NCBI GenBank assembly: GCA_943908475.1
Contig: CALTTG010000018.1
Span: 9,214 to 73,213 of the forward strand
Direction of reading: 5' to 3'
Source: an uncultured Burkholderiales bacterium
Lineage (GTDB): Bacteria > Pseudomonadota > Gammaproteobacteria > Burkholderiales > Burkholderiaceae_C
DNA length: 64,000 nt
The notes beneath the pieces were generated by a model that was not told the DNA's origin, did not search any database, and saw only the letters and a program-made list of their open reading frames with translations. Every line of letters starts with the position of its first letter. Within the stretch, counting starts at the first letter, position 1. Position numbers and translations under genes: made by a program. Below, piece by piece: positions 55,874 to 63,039 of this stretch.

Positions 55874-57790
55874 TCAAAGCTTGATGGCCGGGCCTGTGGC
55901 ACCATCGAGGCCACAGGTCCACAGGGTCGCCAAATCAGCGTCGTCTGACACCCCTTCGCCGTACACCTGCAAGCCCAGGCTGTGGAGCATGGTGACCATG
56001 CCAGAGACGAACGCTGCACGGGCGCCATCGGTCGCCACGCCTTGCACCACTGATGCGTCGAGCTTGACGTAATCCAAGCCAGCTTCGAAGAGGAACTCCA
56101 CTCGGGTCAAACGGTCACCCGCGTGCTCCAGCCCCACCCGCACGCCCAGTCCCTTGAGTTGTTTGCACAACTCACGCACCAGCGAGAAGTTGTCGACTGC
56201 GGCGGCCTCGGCCACTTCCACCCACAGGGAACGCGCCGCAGCGGGCGACGCCAGCAGTGTGCTGCGCAATTGGGGCAAGAAGCCACTGTCCAGCAGCGAC
56301 GACGGCGACAAATTCACCCCGCGTGCCACGCCATCGCGCGCGATGTCGCGCAGGGCCATTTCGACCGCCAGCGTGTCGAGTCGGGGCATCAACCCGCATC
56401 GCAGCGCCATGGGCAGCCATTGCGCGGCCGCCTCATGCGGACCATCGGCCTCCAGTTGAAGCCTCATGGGGCACTCCTGGTGCACCAGTCGCCCCTCACG
56501 GTCGATCACCGGGAACTGAACCAGCTGCCCGCGTTGCCCTGCAATGGTGTCGGTCAATCGCTTGCGCCATTGGTCTTCACCCAAGGCAGACGCGCCGCCC
56601 GACCCTCCGGCGTGGATGGACTCGACCGCGAAACCCTGCTTGATTTCTGCCCGGGCCAAAGCGGCATCGGCCGTGGCCAGCACCTGCGGCATCGCAGCGC
56701 CCCGTTGCCAGCGGGCAGCGCCCACCACCGCACGGCCATGAACCCCCTCCTCTGCGAACAGGCGCTTGAGGGCATCGGCCATGTTTTCGGCCTGGGGCAG
56801 CGGCACGCCGCCATCGCCCAAGGCCACCGCGAAGTCACCGCCATTCAGGCGCCCCACCACCGCCTTGGGCACCCCTTGGGTGACGTCGGCGATGAACAGG
56901 GCGAGCCGCCGCAACAGCTGGTCGGTCTGTCGGTGGCCCAGGCTGCGGTTGATGCCCCCGAGGTCCACCACGCGAATCAGCCACACCACCCCACCGGTTG
57001 GCCCATCGTCGCTGGTCAGCAAGGTTTGCAGTTGAGCCATGAAGTGGCCGCGGTGAGCGACCCCGGTCAGGGTGTCACAGTGCGCCTGCTGCCGCAGCGT
57101 TTCCACCTGCCCGGCCTGCTCGTCGAACAGTGTTTTGAGGCGGCCCACCACCGTGTTCATGGCCTGGCTGAGCCGAGCCAACTCGGGCACCTTGGGTTCT
57201 TCCACGGTGATGAAACGGCGCTCCATCAAGGCTTCGGCCTGATTCACGGTGGCGTCCAGAGGGCGGCGAATGCCACGCACCCCGATGCTGCCCACCAACC
57301 CGGCCACCGCACCCAGCAACACCAAGAGGGACGCGGTCTTGAGACTGCCCTCCCAGAGTTGGTCATACGCAAAGCTCGAGTGACTGACCACCTCGACCGA
57401 ACCCAAGGCCCGCCAGCCGTCGGTGACCTGTGCCACGCCGGGGGGCGAATCGATCTGAACCAGCTTCATGAACCAGCCGGGCGCCATTTGCCCTTCCAAT
57501 CGAGGTGAGGCCTCGTGGCTGGACACGACCTTGCCGGTCGAATCCATCAGCCGGATCGACTGGTAAAACCCCGTGTCGAATTGGGCCGAAACTGCCAGAT
57601 CCATCAAGGCCAAGTCACCCCGTTGCTGGGACAAGCTCAGGGCCAAAGCCTGGGCGTTGTCGGCGTTCTTCAGGCGCAACTGGGTTTCGAGGTAGCCCCG
57701 GGAGGACACCATCCACACACCGAAACTGCCCAAGAAGGCCACCAGCAAGGTGGCAATCAACAGCAACCAGATCTGACGAATCAGGGACAT
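55874..57790 (-). CDS. lapD: c-di-GMP receptor LapD-like (periplasmic LapD_MoxY_N, HAMP, degenerate GGDEF-EAL)
   Basis: Inside-out signalling receptor that holds LapG when c-di-GMP is high. Layout of the 638 residues: TM1 (IWLLLIATLLVAFLGSFGVW), a periplasmic domain with FDTGFYQSIRLMDSTGKVV, TM2 (ASLLVLLGAVAGLVGSIGV) and HAMP. The GGDEF domain has its motif changed to LNGGDFAVAL, and the EAL domain has ECPMRL in place of EALxR, so both look catalytically dead while GVNLSPSSLL and YVKLDASVVQG are kept for ligand binding. It follows lapG by 22 bp. Confidence 0.92.
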   Translation of the reverse strand: MSLIRQIWLLLIATLLVAFLGSFGVWMVSSRGYLETQLRLKNADNAQALALSLSQQRGDLALMDLAVSAQFDTGFYQSIRLMDSTGKVVSSHEASPRLEGQMAPGWFMKLVQIDSPPGVAQVTDGWRALGSVEVVSHSSFAYDQLWEGSLKTASLLVLLGAVAGLVGSIGVRGIRRPLDATVNQAEALMERRFITVEEPKVPELARLSQAMNTVVGRLKTLFDEQAGQVETLRQQAHCDTLTGVAHRGHFMAQLQTLLTSDDGPTGGVVWLIRVVDLGGINRSLGHRQTDQLLRRLALFIADVTQGVPKAVVGRLNGGDFAVALGDGGVPLPQAENMADALKRLFAEEGVHGRAVVGAARWQRGAAMPQVLATADAALARAEIKQGFAVESIHAGGSGGASALGEDQWRKRLTDTIAGQRGQLVQFPVIDREGRLVHQECPMRLQLEADGPHEAAAQWLPMALRCGLMPRLDTLAVEMALRDIARDGVARGVNLSPSSLLDSGFLPQLRSTLLASPAAARSLWVEVAEAAAVDNFSLVRELCKQLKGLGVRVGLEHAGDRLTRVEFLFEAGLDYVKLDASVVQGVATDGARAAFVSGMVTMLHSLGLQVYGEGVSDDADLATLWTCGLDGATGPAIKL

Positions 57791-57812
57791 ACAGGCTCCA
57801 GGGTGATCACGC

Positions 57813-58523
57813 TCACCACCACCCTTCAGACTTGGCTTTGCTCAAAACCTCACGCCAACGCGACAAGCGCGCCACAGGATCGCCCGCAGTCGCGGACCCC
57901 ACCCCTTGCCACAGACCCTCGGCATTGAAGCTGAACACCGGCGCCAAGTCTGGCCGGCGAGAGGCGGGTCTGATGTCAGTGATGAGATTATCGAGAATCA
58001 GGGGCTCGGCGTTGGGTTCAGGGTAATAAGCCAACACCATGTGCGCTTGAACAACACCCGCATTTTGCGCTCGCACGTAAACCAAGCGCATCTTGGCTGG
58101 GGTAACTCCCAAGGACACCAGGCTGAAGAATTTGGCGATGGCGTAGTCTTCACAATCGCCTGAACCCCTACCCAACAGCTCCATGGGGCTGGACCAATAA
58201 TCCACCAGCCCCCAGACATCGCGGTCATCGCGATATTGAATTTGCCGATTGAAAAACGTGTTGATGGCTTGAAGTTTGGCCATTTCATCGCTGCCCACCT
58301 CGGCCATTTCTTGCAGCAACCATTGGGTCCGCTGGACCGCGGCAGGACCCTGACGCTGCGACGCTTGCAGCAACTTGGCCGAGTCCAACGCGTTGCAGTG
58401 CAGCAACAGGAGACTCAAGAGCAAACCACTCAACCACTGCCCACATGGGCGAGGCCAACCCGCCGACGGCACGCACGCCACCGGCCAAGGGGACCTGACC
58501 TCTTTGGAGAACAATGGGTGCAT
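57813..58523 (-). CDS. lapG: LapG-like periplasmic cysteine protease (transglutaminase-like, BTLCP family)
   Basis: Calcium-dependent protease that cuts the N-terminus of LapA-type adhesins and releases biofilm cells. 236 residues with an N-terminal export signal (WLSGLLLSLLLLHCNAL). The Cys-His-Asp triad is visible as Cys in GRGSGDCEDYAIAKFFSL, His in VQAHMVLAYY and Asp in PLILDNLI. FFNRQIQYRDDRDVWGLVDY-W is the family's conserved block. ATG 58523 gives a proper signal peptide; the frame stays open upstream. It is transcribed with lapD and diverges from the lapE gene. Confidence 0.92.
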   Translation of the reverse strand: MHPLFSKEVRSPWPVACVPSAGWPRPCGQWLSGLLLSLLLLHCNALDSAKLLQASQRQGPAAVQRTQWLLQEMAEVGSDEMAKLQAINTFFNRQIQYRDDRDVWGLVDYWSSPMELLGRGSGDCEDYAIAKFFSLVSLGVTPAKMRLVYVRAQNAGVVQAHMVLAYYPEPNAEPLILDNLITDIRPASRRPDLAPVFSFNAEGLWQGVGSATAGDPVARLSRWREVLSKAKSEGWW

Positions 58524-58742
58524 TTGCTCACGCCAACTCGTTGTTCGGTTTCGGCAGGATGCGCCGCGAACTTGACCATTCCTCGCAAGGCCACCACCCA
58601 AGCGGGTGGATAAGTCACGCCAAACCCCTAAAGCTTCACACTAAACTACGGTGCATCGAAAAGTGGCCGAAATTGCGGCCAGCGTGAGCTTGCGCTGCGC
58701 GATTGCACTTGCTCGGACGTTCGTCAACCGGAGGCCTCTCCT

Positions 58743-60575
58743 GTGAATTCTTCCTTCATTCGTCTGACGCTCACCGCCACGGCGCTGGCTGCGTTTTCCT
58801 TGTCGATTCATGCCCAAACCGCTGGCTTGCCCGCGGCTGCCCAAAAGGCCATCTCGACCAACCCCGAAGTGACGGCGCGCTACAACGCGCTGCGCGCAGC
58901 AGCCAATGAAGTGGATGTGGCCAAAGGCGGATACCTGCCGCAAGTGAACCTCAATGGCACCTTGGGCAAAGACAAGGACAGCATCCGCGGACGCACGCCC
59001 AACGAATCGGCCACGGGCTCTCGCACGGGCTTGGCCTTGAGCGCCAGCCAAATGCTGTGGGACGGCTCGGCCACCCGCAAGGAAGTCGAGCGACTGGGCC
59101 ATGCCCGCCTGACCCGGTATTTTGAGTTCCTCAGCGCCAGTGAAGACACGGCCCTGGAGGCTTCGCGCGCCTACATCGATGTGGCCCGCTACCGCCGACT
59201 GGTCGAGCTGGCCGAAGACAACTACGTGCAGCACAAGTACGCATTCGATCAGCTCCAGACCAAGGTGAAAGCCGGCGTGGGTCGTGGCGTCGACTCGGAG
59301 CAAGCCAATGCACGACTGGCATTGGCCGAATCGAACCTCACCACCGAAGTGGCCAACCTGCACGATGTGTCCGCCCGCTACATGCGCGTGGTCGGCGAGC
59401 AGCCCGAAACCCAACACACCTCGCCGAAAGACCTGCTGAGCAAGACCACTTACGCCAAGGCCGGCGAAGCCACCACCTTGGCGCTGGCCCGCAACTCGGC
59501 CATCTCTGCCGCGGTGGAAAACGTGCGCGCTGTGGAAGCCCAAGCTTCCAGCCAGGACTCGGCCTTCCAGCCCAAGGTCGAGGCACGTGCCCGCGCAGGT
59601 GGCGGCCACAACTTTGACGGCGTGACCAACCAACGACGCGAAGTCTCTGCCGAAATCGTCATGAACTGGAACCTGTTCAATGGCGGCTCTGACCGGGCTC
59701 GCGTGCGCCAGTTCGCCGACCTGGTCAACCAGGCCCAAGACCTGCGCGACAAGGCTTGCCGCGATGTCCGCCAAACTGCGGCCATTGCCCAAAACGACAT
59801 CGCCAAGCTGAAAGACCAGCTCGCCGCCCTCGATCGCAACGTGCTGGCCATCGAGAAGGCACGCGATGCCTACCGCCAACAGTTCGACATTGGTCAGCGC
59901 AGCCTGCTGGACCTGCTGAACGCCGAAAACGAGCTCTACACCGCCAAGCGTGCTTACGCCAATGCCGAGCACGACCTGATGCTGGCACAAGCCCGCACCT
60001 TGGCGTCGACCAACGCCTTGGTGTCCACCCTGGGCCTGTCGCGCGCCGAAGACGGCACCTCCGAGCAAACCACCAACTGGCAAGCGGCTGAAGACGCCGC
60101 ACAGCGCTGCCCGAACACGGCGATTGCTGTGGCCAGCACCGCTCGCGCTGAACTGGATGCTCGTGCCCGCAAGATGGCACAGCCTGCTGTGGCCGCACCG
60201 GTGGCTGCTCCTGCGGCCGTTGAGCCCATGGCCACGGCCGCCAATGTGAAGACGGTCGAAGACCGTCTGCGTGACTGGGTGGCCACCTGGATGGCCAAGG
60301 ACGTGAACAAGTACTTCACCTTCTACGCCAAGGAATTCGCTCCCGCGAAGATGTCGTCGGCCAAGTGGATTTCCGAACGCCGTCGCCTGGTGGGCAAGCA
60401 AGGTGAGATCGACATCAAGGTGTCGGACGTCAAGGCCAGCGCTCAAGGTCCCTACGTGGTGACCTCGTTCAACCAGGTCTACAATTCCAGGGACTTCAAG
60501 GACGTGACCCCCAAGACCCTGACCTGGCGTTTGGTCAACGGCGAGTGGATCATCTTCAAGGAAAGCAACCGCTGA
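58743..60575 (+). CDS. lapE: TolC-family outer membrane protein (LapE-like) fused to a C-terminal NTF2/Cds6-like domain
   Basis: Outer membrane channel for type I secretion, 610 aa, 100-150 residues longer than typical TolC/LapE. Signal peptide ends about HAQ. The TolC core (about 28-445) shows NPEVTARYNALRAAANEVDV, GYLPQVNLNG, MNWNLFNGGSDRARV and QQFDIGQRSLLDLLNAENEL. An Ala/Pro linker (about 475-500) leads to residues 501-610: VEDRLRDWVATWMAKDVNKY, FTFYAKEF, WISERRRL, TLTWRLVNGEWIIFKESN, an NTF2/Cds6-like fold. GTG start with GGAG upstream. An intrinsic terminator follows. Confidence 0.9.
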   Translation: MNSSFIRLTLTATALAAFSLSIHAQTAGLPAAAQKAISTNPEVTARYNALRAAANEVDVAKGGYLPQVNLNGTLGKDKDSIRGRTPNESATGSRTGLALSASQMLWDGSATRKEVERLGHARLTRYFEFLSASEDTALEASRAYIDVARYRRLVELAEDNYVQHKYAFDQLQTKVKAGVGRGVDSEQANARLALAESNLTTEVANLHDVSARYMRVVGEQPETQHTSPKDLLSKTTYAKAGEATTLALARNSAISAAVENVRAVEAQASSQDSAFQPKVEARARAGGGHNFDGVTNQRREVSAEIVMNWNLFNGGSDRARVRQFADLVNQAQDLRDKACRDVRQTAAIAQNDIAKLKDQLAALDRNVLAIEKARDAYRQQFDIGQRSLLDLLNAENELYTAKRAYANAEHDLMLAQARTLASTNALVSTLGLSRAEDGTSEQTTNWQAAEDAAQRCPNTAIAVASTARAELDARARKMAQPAVAAPVAAPAAVEPMATAANVKTVEDRLRDWVATWMAKDVNKYFTFYAKEFAPAKMSSAKWISERRRLVGKQGEIDIKVSDVKASAQGPYVVTSFNQVYNSRDFKDVTPKTLTWRLVNGEWIIFKESNR

Positions 60576-60595
60576 CCTGAGGAACCAGATCACAC

Positions 60596-60621
60596 AAAAG
60601 CGCTCCTCGGGGCGCTTTTTT
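60596..60621 (+). terminator. Intrinsic terminator after lapE
   Basis: AAAAGCGC pairs with GCGCTTTT around a short GC-rich loop with wobble pairs, ending in TTTTTT (60616-60621), 21 bp after the lapE stop. It closes the lapE transcript. Confidence 0.85.
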
Positions 60622-60682
60622 CATGGGCTCGCGGGGAAGACCCTCGGTGGTGAGCTGGCCCGGAACTCGCTACAGTCAAACC

Positions 60683-61012
60683 ATGAGCACGTTCCGTGAT
60701 GCCTGTGTCGGCGTGTGGTGCATCAGTTGGCACCCTTGGAGCGATGACGTGCGTTTCGAATCCCTGCACACGGTGTTGGCGAACAACCGAGTGGCCTTGC
60801 AGGGCCAACAAAAAGCGGTGCTGCGGATCTTCGGCCACCAGGCGCAAGACATGATGGCCTTGACCGATGACCGGCAGGACGAGCACCACGGCATGAGTGT
60901 CACCCAGGTGTGCGCCACCTTCCGAGCCTGTCGGCAACTGGGCATCATCCCCCGTTTTTTCCCGGTGAGCGTGGACAGCCCAGAGCGCTGGCGCTGGCTC
61001 ATCATGGGGTGA
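60683..61012 (+). CDS. Hypothetical protein (109 aa)
   Basis: A small soluble protein, rich in His, Trp and Asp, with no signal or membrane segment. It reads MSTFRDACVGVWCISWHPWS, later DDRQDEHHGMSVTQVCATFR and RFFPVSVDSPERWRWLIMG. I recognise no domain. TACAGT at 60671-60676 could be a -10, implying a very short leader. It converges on tsaD. Coding status is supported by clean start placement and isolated position after a terminator rather than by homology. Confidence 0.5.
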   Translation: MSTFRDACVGVWCISWHPWSDDVRFESLHTVLANNRVALQGQQKAVLRIFGHQAQDMMALTDDRQDEHHGMSVTQVCATFRACRQLGIIPRFFPVSVDSPERWRWLIMG

Positions 61013-61033
61013 AGCGCACCTGCGCCTCGCCCA

Positions 61034-62125
61034 TCAGGTGAGCTGGGACAAATCCCAACGGGGCCGCACTTCGAACGTGGGTTGGCACTGAGGCTGGGCG
61101 AGACCCGCTTGCAAACGCATGGCCGCCGCCAAGGCGATCATGGCGCCGTTGTCGGTGCACAGGTGCAGTTCCGGGTAGTGGACCCGGATGCCTCGGCGCT
61201 GGCAGGCCAGGTCGAGTTGCTGGCGCAAGCGCCGGTTGGCGCCCACGCCGCCGGCCACCACAATCCGCTTGAGCCCGGTCTGCTTGAGTGCCGCCAGTGA
61301 TTTCTTGACCAACACCTCGACGATGGCCGCTTGGGTGGAGGCGGCCAGGTCGGCCAGCCAAGCCTGATGCTCTGGTGATGCCAGCGCCTGCGGGTGATCC
61401 AACCAACCTTGACGCACCAGATGTGTGCGAACTGCTGTCTTCAATCCCGCAAACGAAAAATCCAAGGTCCCGCTGTGCAACATGGGTCGGGGCAGCTCGA
61501 AGGCATCGTCCCGACCTTGCAGGGCCAGCCTGGCCAGGTGCGGCCCGCCGGGATAGGGCAAGCCCATCAGTTTGGCCGATTTGTCAAAAGCCTCGCCGGC
61601 AGCGTCGTCCACGGTCTCACCAAGCATCTCATAGCGCCCTACCCCATCGACGCGCATCAGCTGCGTGTGTCCACCCGACACGAGCAAGGCCACAAACGGA
61701 AACTCGGGGGGATCGGCCGACAAAAAGGGCGAGAGCAAATGGCCTTCCAGATGGTGCACCCCCAACAACGGCTTGTCCAACGCCACGCCCAACGCACAAG
61801 CGACACCCGCCCCCACCAGGAGGGCTCCCGCGAGGCCTGGCCCTTGGGTGTAGGCCACCAGATCCAGGTCTTGCAGCGAGCAGCCTGAGTCATTCACCAC
61901 CTGGCGAGCCAGGGGCACGACCCGACGGATGTGGTCGCGCGAGGCCAGCTCGGGCACCACGCCCCCGTAAGCCTGGTGCATGTCGATCTGGCTGTGCAAG
62001 GCATGGGCGAGCAAGACAGGCGCACCAGTGTTGGGCAGGCGCACCAGCGCCACCCCGGTTTCATCACAGGACGATTCGATGCCCAGCACCAGGCGATCCG
62101 ACAAAGAAACAGACAAATCAGGCAT
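61034..62125 (-). CDS. tsaD: tRNA N6-adenosine threonylcarbamoyltransferase
   Basis: Transfers the threonylcarbamoyl group to A37 of ANN-decoding tRNAs. The 363 residues show [15 protein letters not shown] at the N-terminus, [15 protein letters not shown], metal-binding [32 protein letters not shown] and [12 protein letters not shown] with NGAMIALAA near the end. ATG 62125 gives the family start; the frame is open to 62281 within nasT on the other strand. It diverges from nasT with a 43-bp gap. Confidence 0.98.
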   Translation of the reverse strand: MPDLSVSLSDRLVLGIESSCDETGVALVRLPNTGAPVLLAHALHSQIDMHQAYGGVVPELASRDHIRRVVPLARQVVNDSGCSLQDLDLVAYTQGPGLAGALLVGAGVACALGVALDKPLLGVHHLEGHLLSPFLSADPPEFPFVALLVSGGHTQLMRVDGVGRYEMLGETVDDAAGEAFDKSAKLMGLPYPGGPHLARLALQGRDDAFELPRPMLHSGTLDFSFAGLKTAVRTHLVRQGWLDHPQALASPEHQAWLADLAASTQAAIVEVLVKKSLAALKQTGLKRIVVAGGVGANRRLRQQLDLACQRRGIRVHYPELHLCTDNGAMIALAAAMRLQAGLAQPQCQPTFEVRPRWDLSQLT

Positions 62126-62168
62126 GGCGAGAGTGTAGGCCCGGCGCGGTTGTTGCATGATTCGCCCC

Positions 62169-62801
62169 ATGACCGCAGAAGCGCAAAAACTCCGCCTGGT
62201 GATCGTCTTGCCCGTGCCCTTGTCCATCGAACCGGATGACGAGGAAGTGGCCGAGGTCGAGCGTACCCGCGTGCTTCGCATTGCGTTGCTGGAATCGGGC
62301 TACAACGTGGTGGCCACCTTGCCGGGTGATCGCTTTTTGCCCGAACGCATCGCCCAGATCCAGCCCGACATGATCGTGGTGGACGCGGAATCTCAAGGCC
62401 GAGACATCCTGGAGCATGTGGTGTTGGCCACCCGTGACGAGCGGCGCCCCATCGTCATGTTCAGCGACGAAAACGACACCAGCCACCTGCGACGCGCCAT
62501 CGCCTCGGGGGTCTCGGCCTACGTGGCAGCGGGCACCCCGAACGAGCACATCAAGCCCGTCATCGACGTGGCCATGGCCCGCTTCGAACACGAAGAGCAA
62601 CTGCGCCGCGAATTGGCTGCAGCTCGCCACCAGTTGGAGGAGCGCAAGGTCATCGACCGGGCCAAAGGGTTGCTAATGACGCGCCAAGGGCTGAGTGAGC
62701 AGGAGGCCTATGCGCGACTGCGCAAAGCCGCCATGGACAAGGGCATCAAACTGGCCGATGTGGCGCAGCGGCTGATCGATGCCGCGGACCTGCTGGGTTG
62801 A
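62169..62801 (+). CDS. nasT: ANTAR-domain response regulator NasT (RNA-binding antiterminator)
   Basis: RNA-binding antitermination protein for nitrate assimilation operons. The 210 residues have a receiver-like domain at about 10-130 ([31 protein letters not shown]). A coiled coil ([20 protein letters not shown]) and the C-terminal ANTAR domain at about 150-205 follow ([32 protein letters not shown]). Downstream, 238 bp before nrtA, lies an RNA with the hexaloop pair that ANTAR proteins bind. A NasS sensor partner is not visible in the window. Confidence 0.92.
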   Translation: MTAEAQKLRLVIVLPVPLSIEPDDEEVAEVERTRVLRIALLESGYNVVATLPGDRFLPERIAQIQPDMIVVDAESQGRDILEHVVLATRDERRPIVMFSDENDTSHLRRAIASGVSAYVAAGTPNEHIKPVIDVAMARFEHEEQLRRELAAARHQLEERKVIDRAKGLLMTRQGLSEQEAYARLRKAAMDKGIKLADVAQRLIDAADLLG

Positions 62802-62858
62802 TTCCACAGGACACCGCGCTGCCCGCACCACGAATGGGCAAAAGCCGGGCTGCAAAGC

Positions 62859-62874
62859 TGGCACACCGTTTGCA
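62859..62874 (+). promoter_or_regulatory. Sigma-54 promoter of the nitrate-transport operon
   Basis: TGGCAC-N5-TTGCA matches the sigma-54 consensus: GG of -24 at 62860-62861 and GC of -12 at 62872-62873 with the invariant spacing. Transcription should start near 62885, just before the first ANTAR hairpin. Sigma-54 dependence suggests NtrC-type nitrogen control. Confidence 0.85.
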
Positions 62875-62887
62875 TTGATACCGCCAA

Positions 62888-62938
62888 GCAAGGTCAACGG
62901 CGACTTTGCGTGACTTGAGGCACAGCGTTGGGCCTCGA
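62888..62938 (+). ncRNA. ANTAR-binding tandem hairpin leader (nasT-responsive antiterminator RNA)
   Basis: Hairpin P1: GCAAGGTC (62888-62895) and GACTTTGC (62902-62909), eight pairs including one G-U, with hexaloop AACGGC. Hairpin P2: bases 62915-62923 and 62930-62938, nine positions with one A-G mismatch and one U-G pair, with hexaloop AGCGTT. Both loops have A at position 1 and G at position 4, the published ANTAR RNA signature. The pair starts three bases after the predicted start site and ends 10 bp before a terminator. Confidence 0.8.
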
Positions 62939-62948
62939 GCTTCCGGAC

Positions 62949-63012
62949 AAAGGTGTCTTCGAAAGAGCAGCTGCGCGATGAGCGTCAGCGCCTGTCGATG
63001 ACACCTTTTTTT
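62949..63012 (+). terminator. Leader terminator controlled by NasT
   Basis: AAAGGTGTC (62949-62957) pairs with GACACCTTT (63000-63008); TCGA (62959-62962) with TCGA (62995-62998) extends the stem past a single T-T mismatch. Seven T residues follow (63006-63012). It sits between the ANTAR hairpins and the nrtA ATG, so read-through would require antitermination. Confidence 0.8.
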
Positions 63013-63039
63013 GTTTTGCAAACAGGAAAGCCCCTCACC

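Noticed and set aside
56800..57000. LapD GGDEF domain as an active diguanylate cyclase
   Set aside because: The motif reads NGGDF and the protein matches LapD receptors with degenerate domains.
58641..60593. A 650-codon minus-strand open frame opposite lapE
   Set aside because: Mirror of a high-GC coding region; the sense strand encodes a clear TolC-family protein.
62825..62841. A partial NtrC-like site (GCACC...GGGCA) just upstream of the sigma-54 promoter
   Set aside because: Only a weak match and too close to -24 for a usual enhancer position; not enough to call.
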